DNA of 51,291 bases from Saprospiraceae bacterium (GCA_020628095.1 JAHDFP010000023.1:1-51291), one strand, 5' to 3'. Shown: positions 17,428 through 28,000, counted from the stretch's first letter. Numbers and translations are program-made. The notes: generated by a model from the letters alone, not told the origin.

Positions 17428-20400
17428 TTACGGGTTTCTAAATCCAATGTTGATCCATTCTAAGATGCACCCATCATAGTCCAAAGTTTCTGTTACTAGA
17501 TCTACTGATAATTCGTTATCCCTGTCTGGATCGTTGCCTTGTTTATACCCCACGACGTCATATATTTCTGTAGCATCCTGAAAAGGAATCTGTACCACGA
17601 AGTCTCCTGCATTCTCTACATTAAAAGAGTATTTCCCTTCGTCATCAGTAACAGCAGAAGCGATAACATTATTAAAATCATTGGCATCTAATAATAGTAC
17701 TTCGATACCTTGTAATACTTCGTCTTGATTGTCAAATACGTCTTGTATTCCAAGTTCCGAGTTATCCAGCCATGCGTAGCCGCTTATCGTTTGGTAAGTG
17801 TCCCCTGGATCGTACATTACTGATCTCGTCGCCTGACAATCATTTGCATCAATAATGGTAACTGTATATGTAGGACCTACTTCTCCTTCTTCAAATGTCT
17901 CCTTGGTAGAGCCATCACTCCATTCATAACTAAATGGCGGTGTTCCACCTATTGGAAAAGCAGTAATGGTGCCATAAGGTATGCCATTAATACATTGTTC
18001 TAAGGTGTATGAGAATTCCATATCAAGCAGTTCTTGTATTATGCCAGTCGTAGGATTTTCTACAACTTCACAGCCACTTTGATCTGTGACGGTAACGGAG
18101 TAGTTTTGATTAGGCATAAGATTGTCAATATAGTCCGTCGTATCACCCGTAGACCAGAGGATATTATAAGGTGGAACTCCACCATAAGGTGCTACTGCCA
18201 AGAATAATTGGCTAGAATTACAGGATATAACATCTAGCCCTTCTATATCTACTTGTAATTCTTCTATCTGAGAAATTTCTACCTCGCAGCTCGTTATACA
18301 TCCAGTATTGTTGTCAATAACGAATACAGAATATACGCCCGGGCTGAGGTCTTCTATTTCCTGTGTCGTAGCACCGTTACTCCACTCGTAAGAATATTCA
18401 TTTGATCCGCCGTATGCAAAGACCGCAGCGCGACCTCCTTCTGGATTACAGGATACGTTGAGGCTTTCTATCTGACATGAGAAATTACCTGCTGGACCAC
18501 CTATTGCTGTAATACCTACGGCGGTACATCCCGTTACTAGATCTGTAACCTCCACTATTAGAGTATCAGAAGTCAGATTGTTTATAATGGAGTCATTAGT
18601 CGATACACCATTATTCCACTCGTACAGATATTGACCAGAACCGTCTCCTACGACGACGGCTGTAGCACTATATTCTCCTTGGACGCATGGGATATTATCT
18701 GTGTCGATATATACCTCTATCTGGACACCACCTATTCTTATTTCTGATTCACATATATTATTATTGGCATCTACGACTGTTACTCTTATCTCACCTGTTT
18801 CTAATCCTTCTATGCCAATGAGATTTTCTTCAAATGTACCGTCTATGACTTGTACCTGATTAGATCCGAAAGGCGTAAACTCCGCTAATAATTCGAATGG
18901 GGGTGTGCCTTGAGATATCTCTATGTTGATTGCTCCATTGGCGTTTGCACCGCAACCGTCGCTTTCGATCATTGTCATGTTACACCTTAATTCCTCTGGT
19001 TTTTCGTCGAGCCTAATTCTAAATGAGCCCATAATAGATCGACCATTATTATCTTCTCCCATTATTGTGCCTTCGACATATTCTCCTGACACACTGCCAA
19101 GTTGCGTGAAGATTACCTCTATTTCATTACAATTGAAATTATTGTTGCATACCACCTCTTGATAGCTGGATGCATTCGTATCATACAACCAGGCAGTCAG
19201 TGAACTGACACTGTTTTGGCTACCAAGCTGTGGCATGTCTATAGTGAGCGTGATATAATTAAAGGAATCCATGGCGGTGCCCAAGGTTAGTTTATTCCCT
19301 TCCAGACAAGCACTAGGATTTACATTGAGATATTCTTGACTTTGGTTGAGTTTATATCTGATGTACTCGTCAAGAGTTTCGCATGATTGTATATTTCCAA
19401 AATCGATCTCTGTCTCATTGCCAACATTATAATCAACTGGTTCTGATACTCTATTATTCTCCCTGTCAACACCAGTTACGACAATTCTTTCTGTATCACA
19501 CGCAATGATGTATCCATCGAAGTAACCGTTTTCGTCTGTCTCAAATATGTAATAAGAGGAATTATTTACCGATACTTTGACATATCCATCAGAGACGGCC
19601 TGACCGTCACAGACTAATCGACCTTCTATTTTTATTTGTTTGGCTGTATTGATTACAATTTCGCCAAAAGATGCGTCGGAAGAAAAAGGACCGATTTCTC
19701 TTTCCAGTACGACATTGCCGCATTCATCTTTTACTTTTAGTACTAAGGGCTCATTTTTGGGTACTTTACCGTTAAAGCTTCCCTCGGAATTAGTCCAACC
19801 ATATCCTACCATACCCAGATTGGGAGCTTCTATACACATTTCATAAAAAGGTAGAGCGCTGCCTTTATCATCTACGAGTTTTCCGAATATATTCACAAGA
19901 GGATAGGGGACATCACAATTCCAAAATGAAAAATGACTGACCTGTACTCTATAGAATTCCTCTGTTAAAGAAGCCGAGGTTTCTTCTATCCAGTAACCTG
20001 TAGATTCGTCCAAAGACCAAACAGGAATTTCCGCAGGGGCTGTGTTACTTAGTCTTTCTGGAATAGGGAAGTCTAAGGTGGCCATAGTTTCATCATTAAG
20101 ATTCAATTCTTCTCCGCTACTGCCATATAACTCGACCGCCATCATACCGAAAGTCGCTAGCTGTACAATCTTTCCATCAAGGCTATTGCCTCGGAGATCA
20201 CCGGGCATGGATTGTGTAATATCAGTGTCCGTCGGATTATACCAGTGAGCACGTACAGTGACTTCACCTGCATAGGGAAGATCATTTTGGTTGACTATAG
20301 CTTCAGTCGGGAAAGTAATTTTTGCGCCTCCCTCTAACTCTATCGCCCCGCCTGCGTTAGCATCAAATTTTCCTGATTCCTGTGACTCTATCATCATCAC

Positions 20401-20748
20401 CCTCTGGAAAGCGAAGGATCCATTTTCTGGATAGAAAAATTTGTAATTATTAAAAAATCCTTCCTTTTTAAGACTAAGAAAACCACCCTCTGCAGGAGCT
20501 TTGGCGTCTATAACAATAAAGTATCCATTTTGGTCTGTCGTATATGTCTGACGACTATATGAAATTTCTACACCTTCTATTGGGTTTTGATCTTCGTCTA
20601 CAACTATCCCAGAAAACCCAGAAGATATGGTTACTGTAGGTTCAGTTGTAATAACTTCTAGGTCTTGTTCTTCTCCTATAATGTCTTTTTGGCAAGACTG
20701 TAGTCCAATGAGTAGAATAGCAATGAAATAAAAACTTAAATGCTTCAT
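17428..20748 (-). CDS. Giant lipoprotein with carboxypeptidase-regulatory-like and SprB-type repeats
   Basis: 1106 aa from the ATG at 20748-20746; the frame also has a TTG one codon earlier, which I reject. Lipobox IGLQSC, Cys about 19. Then a carboxypeptidase-regulatory-like Ig domain (SGIVVDEDQNPIEGVEISY), an uncharacterised region, two further CarboxypepD_reg-like units (IFGKLVDDKGS; IEGRLVCDGQA), a central beta region, then four or five SprB-type PKD-like repeats with the pattern YEWSNGATTQEIEDLSPGVY, and a C-terminal SdrD B-like domain (ISGYAWLDNSELGIQDVFDN). No T9SS sorting domain is present, so the lipid anchor holds it to a membrane, possibly on the outer surface. It is the first gene of an operon with an ECF sigma factor and a membrane-spanning anti-sigma, so it may be the sensor, ligand or target of that system. 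Confidence 0.85.
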   Translation of the reverse strand: MKHLSFYFIAILLIGLQSCQKDIIGEEQDLEVITTEPTVTISSGFSGIVVDEDQNPIEGVEISYSRQTYTTDQNGYFIVIDAKAPAEGGFLSLKKEGFFNNYKFFYPENGSFAFQRVMMIESQESGKFDANAGGAIELEGGAKITFPTEAIVNQNDLPYAGEVTVRAHWYNPTDTDITQSMPGDLRGNSLDGKIVQLATFGMMAVELYGSSGEELNLNDETMATLDFPIPERLSNTAPAEIPVWSLDESTGYWIEETSASLTEEFYRVQVSHFSFWNCDVPYPLVNIFGKLVDDKGSALPFYEMCIEAPNLGMVGYGWTNSEGSFNGKVPKNEPLVLKVKDECGNVVLEREIGPFSSDASFGEIVINTAKQIKIEGRLVCDGQAVSDGYVKVSVNNSSYYIFETDENGYFDGYIIACDTERIVVTGVDRENNRVSEPVDYNVGNETEIDFGNIQSCETLDEYIRYKLNQSQEYLNVNPSACLEGNKLTLGTAMDSFNYITLTIDMPQLGSQNSVSSLTAWLYDTNASSYQEVVCNNNFNCNEIEVIFTQLGSVSGEYVEGTIMGEDNNGRSIMGSFRIRLDEKPEELRCNMTMIESDGCGANANGAINIEISQGTPPFELLAEFTPFGSNQVQVIDGTFEENLIGIEGLETGEIRVTVVDANNNICESEIRIGGVQIEVYIDTDNIPCVQGEYSATAVVVGDGSGQYLYEWNNGVSTNDSIINNLTSDTLIVEVTDLVTGCTAVGITAIGGPAGNFSCQIESLNVSCNPEGGRAAVFAYGGSNEYSYEWSNGATTQEIEDLSPGVYSVFVIDNNTGCITSCEVEISQIEELQVDIEGLDVISCNSSQLFLAVAPYGGVPPYNILWSTGDTTDYIDNLMPNQNYSVTVTDQSGCEVVENPTTGIIQELLDMEFSYTLEQCINGIPYGTITAFPIGGTPPFSYEWSDGSTKETFEEGEVGPTYTVTIIDANDCQATRSVMYDPGDTYQTISGYAWLDNSELGIQDVFDNQDEVLQGIEVLLLDANDFNNVIASAVTDDEGKYSFNVENAGDFVVQIPFQDATEIYDVVGYKQGNDPDRDNELSVDLVTETLDYDGCILEWINIGFRNP

Positions 20749-20779
20749 CAATTTTCTTTCTTATAAATCCAAAAAATAA

Positions 20780-20796
20780 GCACTTCTAATAAGTGC
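20780..20796 (-). promoter_or_regulatory. Attenuator-like hairpin in the leader of the giant lipoprotein gene
   Basis: On the minus strand GCACTT-ATTAG-AAGTGC forms a 6-bp hairpin (20796 to 20780) followed by TTATTTTTTGG, a terminator-like T run, ending about 20 bases before the ATG at 20748. The position in the leader rather than after a gene suggests attenuation or a leader structure. The stem is short, so this is tentative. Confidence 0.35.
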
Positions 20797-20903
20797 AATT
20801 TAGTTCTGAATTTGTTTACATACCCATAATACCTGTCATCCGTCTGATGTGTTGCGTCGATATAGTGAAAATAATAGGCTTGTATGGTGATACCTAAAAC
20901 TAA

Positions 20904-20935
20904 AAAAGGGCCTATGGTTAACCATAAGCCCTTTT
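20904..20935 (-). terminator. Intrinsic terminator of the metalloprotease gene
   Basis: The arms 20904-20917 and 20922-20935 form a 14-bp stem with one G-U pair and a TTAA loop. On the minus strand the hairpin is followed by a TTTTTTA tract. It begins about 20 bases after the protease stop codon at 20955 and separates that gene from the lipoprotein-sigma operon. Confidence 0.85.
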
Positions 20936-20954
20936 CCTGAACAAATAAATGCAA

Positions 20955-23900
20955 TTACCTCATAATAGAGACACGATGTGATAGTTGCTCTTGTCCATTA
21001 GATAACTGAATGATGTAGACTCCTGATTCGTAATCAGAAATTTCTAATGTCAAGTGGTCTTTGAAACTTGTATTTCTTATTAACTGGCCATTCACATTAT
21101 ACATATCCATTTGCCACTCTTGTGAGGAGGTCATTTTATTTCTTATATGTAATATGTTATTGGCTGGATTAGGGAATATGTCAAAAGCACTGTGTTCTGG
21201 TATTTCATCTATGGAAGAAAGAAATCCGTCTTCCATATTGATATCAAATCTGGTAAGGTCAATCCAGCCTCCTTGTCCATCTATGACAGTAAATACGAAA
21301 AAGTCCGACTCTTCTTGATCTCCCTCATGTACATATCTTAGCCTCGAATTGTCTATATCCGATTGTGTAAATGTGGAGCCTACCTCCGCCTTCTGACCAT
21401 CAATATAGACGGAACCTTTGGTTGTTTGTACGACCACAGTATATAATAATTCTTGTGGACCGTTATCATTATCTTGAGATAGCAATTGCTCATTGAATAT
21501 TCTATCAGAACCCCCAGTAGGCACTTCCAGAACAAAATTATTAACTAGAAAAGGATCATTCGTCGTAACAGAACCACATAATTCCAATACAAATGCATCA
21601 AATCTTCCCCCTTCGCCAGCTCTTTCATCCTGTATCTCCAGTCTCCAAGGACCTTGGGCCTGCTCACCTTGGTAGTCAAATAGACTGCCGTTTTGAGGAA
21701 TCATAATGCGCCCAGAGTTAAGAGGACATCCAAATGCTAAAGGAGAATCACTATCAAAACCTATATCTACATTAGCACCCGCACATGAAGATGCAAACAA
21801 CTCCACTTCTGTATTAGATGGACTAATAAGTGTGGCTTTTAAATCTCTTGCTCTTCCATGACCGACCTTTATTAAATCTATATTGACATCCGCGATGATA
21901 CTAGGAGCAGGCACGACGATGGTGGAAGTAACCGTAGGCAGACCAGTAGATATATTTCTAGGAAGGTCTTGTGACTCGTAAGTCTCACATGCCAAAGTCA
22001 CTGTACCGAATGTGAAAATTTCTGATGCTTCACTTATGCATTTATTGCTGCTCGTTACACGCCAGTAATATAACTCACTGTTGTCAAGGACTATAGGTGG
22101 TGTAAAAGTATTCTCTAAGATGTCAGTCTCTGTAATAATATTGGTGCTTCCAAATGATGGGCTTGTCGATACCTCCAATGTATAGGAAGCCGCGTTAGGT
22201 ACTTCAGCCCAATCAAAGGTCGGAGTCCCTCCAAGATTAGCAGTACCACTTGCAGGACCTACTAGCGCCAGATCTGACATGTCTGTACCAGTGATATTGA
22301 CCGTAAATAACTGTTGTACTGTATCGGCATCCTCTGATACGGCTTGCAGTACAAGATCATAAGAATCAGATAGCGATTCTGGATCTAATGTGATATCAAG
22401 TGTAGAAGACCCATCAGGAAGCATTGGGTTATCTGAAAAAGTATAAGTAGCATTAGGTGGCAGACCATCTATTATTTCTAGTTGCACGGGGTTATCGAAA
22501 TCAAGGAAGGATGTACCATTGATATCCAGTGAGACCGTCTCTGGTACGCAGATATCAAAATTATTGTTAGATAGATCAACGTAGAATCCTGGCTCTGATG
22601 GGGCGCGGATAATTAGCTCGCCTTTTCCTATGTTGAAAAAGATGTTGTTACTGGCCTTTACCTTGATGCGACCATTATTAGTGATTTCATTAGGTATGAC
22701 AATAGATTCCGACCCATCATTAGGTGTATTTAGCTTGAGTATAACATCAAAGGTCTGACCATTATCTTTTGATAAAAAGATATCTACGAACTGGCAGTTG
22801 ACGCTTTCGTTATCAGTATTGGCAACATCCCATTCTACTAAATAATTAGAGCCAATTTCTGCAAAAGATAAGTCAGCAGGACTCGTCACAATGAAAGGTC
22901 CGGCATCTTCTGTGGATTCGAATTGGATTTCTTCCCATACCGTCGTTCCCACGCCTGGATGGTTATCTCTTACAATGAATCGGAATGTCAAATCTCTGGA
23001 ATAGGTGGGTAGCACCTCATCCGCAGGATTGAGAGAATTCAATATAGCGGGCAGACTAGGGCATAATCTTATTGGGCTAGAGCCTGGATAGATTGATTTG
23101 AAAAGGGGTGCATTCAATATCGGATTTCCTATCTGGCTACTTGGACCTTTATCCATTTGTTCCCAAGTGTAGGTCATATTGTCTCCATCCTCGTCGCTAG
23201 CCTCACCTATAAGCTCAAATGGTGTCGATATAGGAATAACCACATCGTCGCCAAGTGGAATAGAGATGTCTGGTGTGTTATTAGATGTTATGGTTTCCTC
23301 TCCACATCCCGCACTTTCGACATGATTATACATTTGTTCCAGGCTGAATACATGGAAGTAGTCGTCATTGTTTCTAACAATGTTATTGCCATTCCTGCAA
23401 GCACCTGCATAGGACATTATGGTAGAACCACTACCTGGTTCGTAGGCGGCTTCTGGAGATATATTGTCTTCATTGCCAGGGCAATTGTTCCATGTGTGCT
23501 GAGCTGATAGTTGATGACCGATCTCGTGTGCAGTAACAGAAACCATAAAGTTGGATACATTAGCAGAACCAACGCAACTCACACCATTTCCTTTGAATCC
23601 ATTACTGCATAACGAACCCAAAGAAGCCAGTCCCCCTATATTTTCTAAACAGTTGACTGTAAAAATATGACCAATGTCATAAGCCGCATTACCTATATTC
23701 TCATTAATTACTGTAGTATTCTGATTGATAAGTCTTCTAGCATCATTTACGAAGGTATATGGTTCTGTATCTCTAAAAAATATTAGTTTGTCATTATCGT
23801 CTACAAGCTCAAATTTCACTCCCATCTCATTCTCGAAAATCATGTTCAACCTATTGACTGCTGTATTGAATTGAGACATCACTTCATCTACGTTTCCATA

Positions 23901-24599
23901 TATTGATCCCCATTGACCAGTACACGCCAGAGCTAATCTGTACACATATTTAGTTACAGGGGTACCTAGCTTTTTTCTTATGGATGATGCCTTGTTTTCA
24001 TGAGTTGTTTCATCATTATCATGACCGTGTACGTGACTGTGATCGTGATGAGATGCTTCTACACCACAACTCAATTTGCCTATATCAGTAGATGGGTTAT
24101 GATCCTTGGTATGATATACGATGTAATTTTTTATGTCATAAGTAGCGTAAGGGTCGATGTATATTTCTTCTTTAGAGTTATTGATGGTGGCATGGAATCC
24201 CATCTTGCCTATATCTATTCTAGCCTGAGTACCCGATAGATCTAAGGCGACACCTCTATAACTCCTGATATGAGGAAATTTTTCTTGTAGTACTGGACTG
24301 AAACAAGAACTTTCAAAAAATCCAAATGTCATAAAACTGCCATCAGGCATGGGTAAATCCATTTTTATCAGGCTGCTCTTGTCGTTTTTATCATAAGATG
24401 TTGGTGCTCGCAACAGACTCTTGGTGACGCCTTTATAATCTAGAGTTAATGTCTGATAAGCATCAGGTATGATTTCTCTTTTCTGATCTGCGCTTTTCTC
24501 TAAGCTTCTCTCTGGGACGAACTCCCAGTAATTCTGGGCTATCAGACCCTGACAAGCAAAAAGGAAACTTACGATGAGGGGGTATAACTTATACGTCAT
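20955..24599 (-). CDS. Exported metzincin (reprolysin-like) metalloprotease with P-domain and T9SS sorting domain
   Basis: 1214 aa from the ATG at 24599, which opens with a signal peptide (MTYKLYPLIVSFLFACQG); the frame extends 24 codons upstream over a probable promoter and is not used. A propeptide (to about 190) ends in LSCGVEASHHDHSHVHGHD, which has a Cys and nine nearby His. The catalytic domain has HEIGHQLSAQH (zinc ligands H358, H362, H368; E359) and a Met-turn in STIMSYAG. Downstream are Ig/FN3-like domains, a proprotein-convertase P-domain (about 875-1020, DLKATLISPSNTEVELF), a cadherin/CSPG-like repeat (LRYVHEGDQEESDFFVF), and a T9SS type A sorting domain (IFPNPANNILHI ... SGVYIIQL). 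Surface or secreted protease; substrates unknown. Confidence 0.92.
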   Translation of the reverse strand: MTYKLYPLIVSFLFACQGLIAQNYWEFVPERSLEKSADQKREIIPDAYQTLTLDYKGVTKSLLRAPTSYDKNDKSSLIKMDLPMPDGSFMTFGFFESSCFSPVLQEKFPHIRSYRGVALDLSGTQARIDIGKMGFHATINNSKEEIYIDPYATYDIKNYIVYHTKDHNPSTDIGKLSCGVEASHHDHSHVHGHDNDETTHENKASSIRKKLGTPVTKYVYRLALACTGQWGSIYGNVDEVMSQFNTAVNRLNMIFENEMGVKFELVDDNDKLIFFRDTEPYTFVNDARRLINQNTTVINENIGNAAYDIGHIFTVNCLENIGGLASLGSLCSNGFKGNGVSCVGSANVSNFMVSVTAHEIGHQLSAQHTWNNCPGNEDNISPEAAYEPGSGSTIMSYAGACRNGNNIVRNNDDYFHVFSLEQMYNHVESAGCGEETITSNNTPDISIPLGDDVVIPISTPFELIGEASDEDGDNMTYTWEQMDKGPSSQIGNPILNAPLFKSIYPGSSPIRLCPSLPAILNSLNPADEVLPTYSRDLTFRFIVRDNHPGVGTTVWEEIQFESTEDAGPFIVTSPADLSFAEIGSNYLVEWDVANTDNESVNCQFVDIFLSKDNGQTFDVILKLNTPNDGSESIVIPNEITNNGRIKVKASNNIFFNIGKGELIIRAPSEPGFYVDLSNNNFDICVPETVSLDINGTSFLDFDNPVQLEIIDGLPPNATYTFSDNPMLPDGSSTLDITLDPESLSDSYDLVLQAVSEDADTVQQLFTVNITGTDMSDLALVGPASGTANLGGTPTFDWAEVPNAASYTLEVSTSPSFGSTNIITETDILENTFTPPIVLDNSELYYWRVTSSNKCISEASEIFTFGTVTLACETYESQDLPRNISTGLPTVTSTIVVPAPSIIADVNIDLIKVGHGRARDLKATLISPSNTEVELFASSCAGANVDIGFDSDSPLAFGCPLNSGRIMIPQNGSLFDYQGEQAQGPWRLEIQDERAGEGGRFDAFVLELCGSVTTNDPFLVNNFVLEVPTGGSDRIFNEQLLSQDNDNGPQELLYTVVVQTTKGSVYIDGQKAEVGSTFTQSDIDNSRLRYVHEGDQEESDFFVFTVIDGQGGWIDLTRFDINMEDGFLSSIDEIPEHSAFDIFPNPANNILHIRNKMTSSQEWQMDMYNVNGQLIRNTSFKDHLTLEISDYESGVYIIQLSNGQEQLSHRVSIMR

Positions 24600-24615
24600 C
24601 TGATTGGATTTTATG

Positions 24616-24623
24616 CAAATATA
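24616..24623 (-). promoter_or_regulatory. -7 promoter element of the metalloprotease gene
   Basis: TATATTTG on the minus strand (24623 to 24616) matches TAnnTTTG exactly. It lies 17 bases before the ATG at 24599, giving a very short leader. I found no clear TTG at the -33 position, so another factor may assist. Its location supports the downstream start. Confidence 0.4.
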
Positions 24624-24680
24624 GAAAGCTAACATATTCGGAGTGCATAGTGTTTGTTTCTTGGCGGACATGAACTAAAT

Positions 24681-24726
24681 CAGAAAAAGATAAAAATTCA
24701 GAAAAAACAGAAAAATCAGAAAAATT
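24681..24726. repeat. Tandem CAGAAAA repeats upstream of the AbrB-like gene
   Basis: CAGAAAA starts at 24681, 24699, 24708 and 24717, i.e. spacings of 18, 9 and 9 bases, between the divergent protease and AbrB-like genes. The regular 9-base period suggests an array of binding sites, possibly for autoregulation, though A-rich slippage is an alternative. Confidence 0.45.
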
Positions 24727-24749
24727 GTATAATTTTACATCATTGAGTT

Positions 24750-24983
24750 ATGGCAGATACCAATTTTACAGTAGAAGCGATCGTGAGTTGTGATGACAGG
24801 GGTCAGTTGGTATTGCCTAAGGAGCTCAGAAAGAAACTTAATATCAGTTCTGGTCAAAAAATGGCTTTGATCAACTATAGACCTGATGACAAGAGTTTTT
24901 GTCTGACGCTTATAAGGGCTGACTCTCTGGAGGATCTGATAAAGAACTATCTGGGGCCAGTTCTAAAGGATATGGTCAAATAA
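24750..24983 (+). CDS. AbrB/MazE/SpoVT-family DNA-binding protein
   Basis: 77 aa. Residues 8-50 form a swapped-hairpin AbrB domain: VEAIVSCDDRGQLVLPKELRKKLNI ... SGQKMALINY, with the conserved DRGQ-LPKELR pattern that makes the dimeric DNA-binding barrel. The C-terminal helix IRADSLEDLIKNYLGPVLKDMVK is longer than in simple antitoxins and, from memory, resembles the tail of AbrB-like proteins annotated 'HgcAB-associated'; no hgcA or hgcB is present here. No toxin gene follows, so a toxin-antitoxin role is unlikely. Flanked upstream by tandem CAGAAAA repeats and downstream by its own terminator, so it is a single-gene unit. Confidence 0.85.
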   Translation: MADTNFTVEAIVSCDDRGQLVLPKELRKKLNISSGQKMALINYRPDDKSFCLTLIRADSLEDLIKNYLGPVLKDMVK

Positions 24984-25024
24984 AATTTTAGGTTTTGAGC
25001 ACGTATTTTTGAGATTGATATTTT

Positions 25025-25059
25025 TGGGGGATTAAGCAATTAGTCCCCCATACTTTTTT
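25025..25059 (+). terminator. Intrinsic terminator of the AbrB-like gene
   Basis: TGGGGGA (25025-25031) pairs with TCCCCCA (25044-25050) around a 12-base loop, followed by TAC and six T on the plus strand. On the minus strand no T run follows, so it belongs to the plus-strand gene ending at 24983. Confidence 0.75.
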
Positions 25060-25064
25060 CTGGA

Positions 25065-28000
25065 TCAGAATAATGCACGCATTTGCATCCCCAGATTATG
25101 TATCAATCTGGAGCCTTCCGATTTACGTCCATTATAATTAAATATCAGGTCGATATTACTGGAGATTCTTCTGGTATAGTTACATCGCCAGACGATATTC
25201 TGACCGTTACGCAGACCTTGTAACATTTCAAATTCGATAGTTGTGTTTCGATCTCCGTCAAAATTGATGTTGACATAGCTGAGATTGAGTAAGAGGTTAG
25301 AATTACTATCCTGACGCCAGGTCAGATCCAGACCACCATCATTGATTATAGATTGTTCTATACCTAGACTATTTTGGTTTATTTCATATTTATATCGGAA
25401 GACTAGTCTTAGCTTATTACTTAGTCGGAAGTTGAGTTGAGGACTCAGATTCCAAAAATTGATTAAGAAGTTTTGATTAGAAAAATTTTCACTCGTTCTT
25501 TCTTTCTGTCCTACAGCACCTTCCAGGATGGCATCTAGTTTTTTCTTCAGATTGATTCTGATTCTGGAATAATACTGATCTGATAGACGCAGCTCTGTTC
25601 CTGATATCTGGCGTATCTTATTATTGAGGCTTCTGTAGGAAAGTTGTATGTCGTAGTTTGGATTACCACGATTATAAAAAAGATTATGGTCGATCGAAGA
25701 ATTAAAAGCGACCAGTGAAGTGTCGCGAAGATCAAAATTGACGAATTTGACAATTCCATTGTCTGATGAGTTAAGTGATTTTTCGTCTAATCTGTAACGA
25801 CTTGTCAGGATGACTTTTGACAAAAATCCTTTTTGGATGTTCCATATTTTTCTTGGTTCCACTTTGAGCGATTGGTTTATGATACTTCGGTTAGTGCTGA
25901 CAAACTCATTATTGAATATGGTAATACGCATATATTGTCCTTCGTCAGAGTAATTGCTCAACTCAAATTCTGTCACCTGCTGTATACTATCTTGGTTATA
26001 ATCTATCCACTGGTAAGCGCCTTCTCCATCCTGTACTCTGATGTATTGAAATTCTATATTGGGCTCTTGACCTGATGTGGATTCGTAAAAGGTATTCAGA
26101 GTGAGTCCTTCCTTCCATAATTTTAGTCGGTGGTCAAGATTCCCGATAAAGGACCTATTTGGATTTTTTTGATTTATAAAATCGTCGGTTACTTTAAAAT
26201 CACGGTAGGTCAGATTCCACTTGAGCTGAGAGGCAGATCCCTCTTTCCATCGACCACTCAGTTCGTAGTTGTCAGCGATGGATGCGGTAGACAGTTGGTC
26301 GATAAGAAAGTTATAATCTGTCCGTCGAGAGAATCCCAGAGTAATGTTGAGATCAGAAGATATGGCACTCTCAGCATAGATGCGATATAACTCATAATTG
26401 AAACTGTTAGAGAATAGATCATTGCTAGCGATATCTCGTCTTATGTTTCTTTCTTTTTCGAAATAAGATCCGAGTGTCAATTTCTGATTCAGGAACGACT
26501 TCCTGATAGTCGCTCTTGGTCTGCTAAAAAAAGATTTGTCCGATACGGTTTCTGATTCTAGCCAATCTCCCTTAACATTAACATACCAAGAGTCTTTTCT
26601 GTAATTAATTTCTCCGATGTGTCTAAGTCCGTCATAAAAAACCTGCTCATTAAATCCAGATAAAGCATATCTGAAGGACAAATGTTCTGTTCCCACTTTT
26701 ACCGAGGTACTATGTAGCAATTGGGCATCTTGCCTTATCGTAGATGAAAGATTCCAATCTCTAGTAAACTCAGGTGCGCGATAGGGATTGAGTGCAATAA
26801 AATTTTTGTCACTTCTTTCTATTTGGCTGGTTGTTGTAATCTTCCACTTATTATTAAGTGACCTGTGGTCTGCTATTCTACCAAATATCGCTTGTCCTAG
26901 GTTGAGATTATTGCCCAGGGCCGAAAATCGATTCTTGTCATTGTTACTAATACTGCCCTCTAGATAGATGTCCGTGCTATCACTGATCTGATGATTCGCA
27001 GAAAAAGTAAAGAGTTGTTTTTTTTCTGGTGCAATGAGTTTGATAAAAGGCTCATAATTGCCTTCGCCCTCACCGACATAGGAGTATACGCGGCCATTAG
27101 CGCCAGCTTGGGTATCTATAATATAGCTGCCTTGGTTACTTCCGAGATTAGAAAATACAGCACCTACACTATTGATGCTATCTTCTGGTGAGTATAGCAG
27201 GTAAGGTTGGTTGATATTATTATAGCGGATGACATCTTCCGAGGTCTCCTCGGTAATAGGGAATATTCCTGATCGGAATAACTCATTATTACCTCCTTCT
27301 GTCAAGGTTCTGAGGTCCGTTGTGTCTAGTTCTAGATTGTTAGCTAATGACTTGCTGTCTTGTTCGTTATAGATATTAATATTGAATGCCCACTTATCAT
27401 TTTCTATCGAAGTCTCGGTAGCATATAAGGACCTAAGGTAACTCTGCACCGCGTATTCGAACTCGATAATTATCCTGAGATTGTCTGTTATAATTCTATT
27501 AGCCGTGAATTTTATTTCGGCTCTGTTATAGTCTATCACATAATCATTAGTTTCTCCTCTGATCAGTAACTGACCATCAGCATAGACTTTTTCTGTGCCA
27601 GATAGGACTTGCAAGAAAATCTCATTATCTGATCCTGTCAAGCGATATGGACCTTGGTTACCCTCTTGCGTCTCTAAGTTTTGTCGCCTGAATTTTCCTC
27701 TGGATATGGCAAAACTGGCTCTATTATAAGTTTTCCATCCATTGCCTAGGTTTTGATCAGTGCGTACAGATACACCTTTTAGCTTTTTATAATAATTCAT
27801 AAAATAACTATTGGGTCTGCTGAGCTCATAATCTCCAGCGATTAGTGCCGTATTATCTTTTTCTACTTCTATAAATATTTTATCAAATTCTTGTAGTACT
27901 TGGGTGTTTCCTTGCGGTTGGATCGGTATGTTCTCGTCTGATATGGCAGCTTTGACTCGTAATCCATTTCCCAGGTCACCGATCATCTGCATATTAAAGT

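Noticed and set aside
20748-20954. 68-codon minus-strand frame between the protease and the giant lipoprotein gene, with its stop overlapping the next start
   Set aside because: It begins with TTG directly after the protease stop, runs through a strong intrinsic terminator and a second hairpin, and its protein has no recognisable features.
24750-24983. Antitoxin of a toxin-antitoxin pair
   Set aside because: No toxin-like gene lies on either side, and a terminator follows the gene directly.
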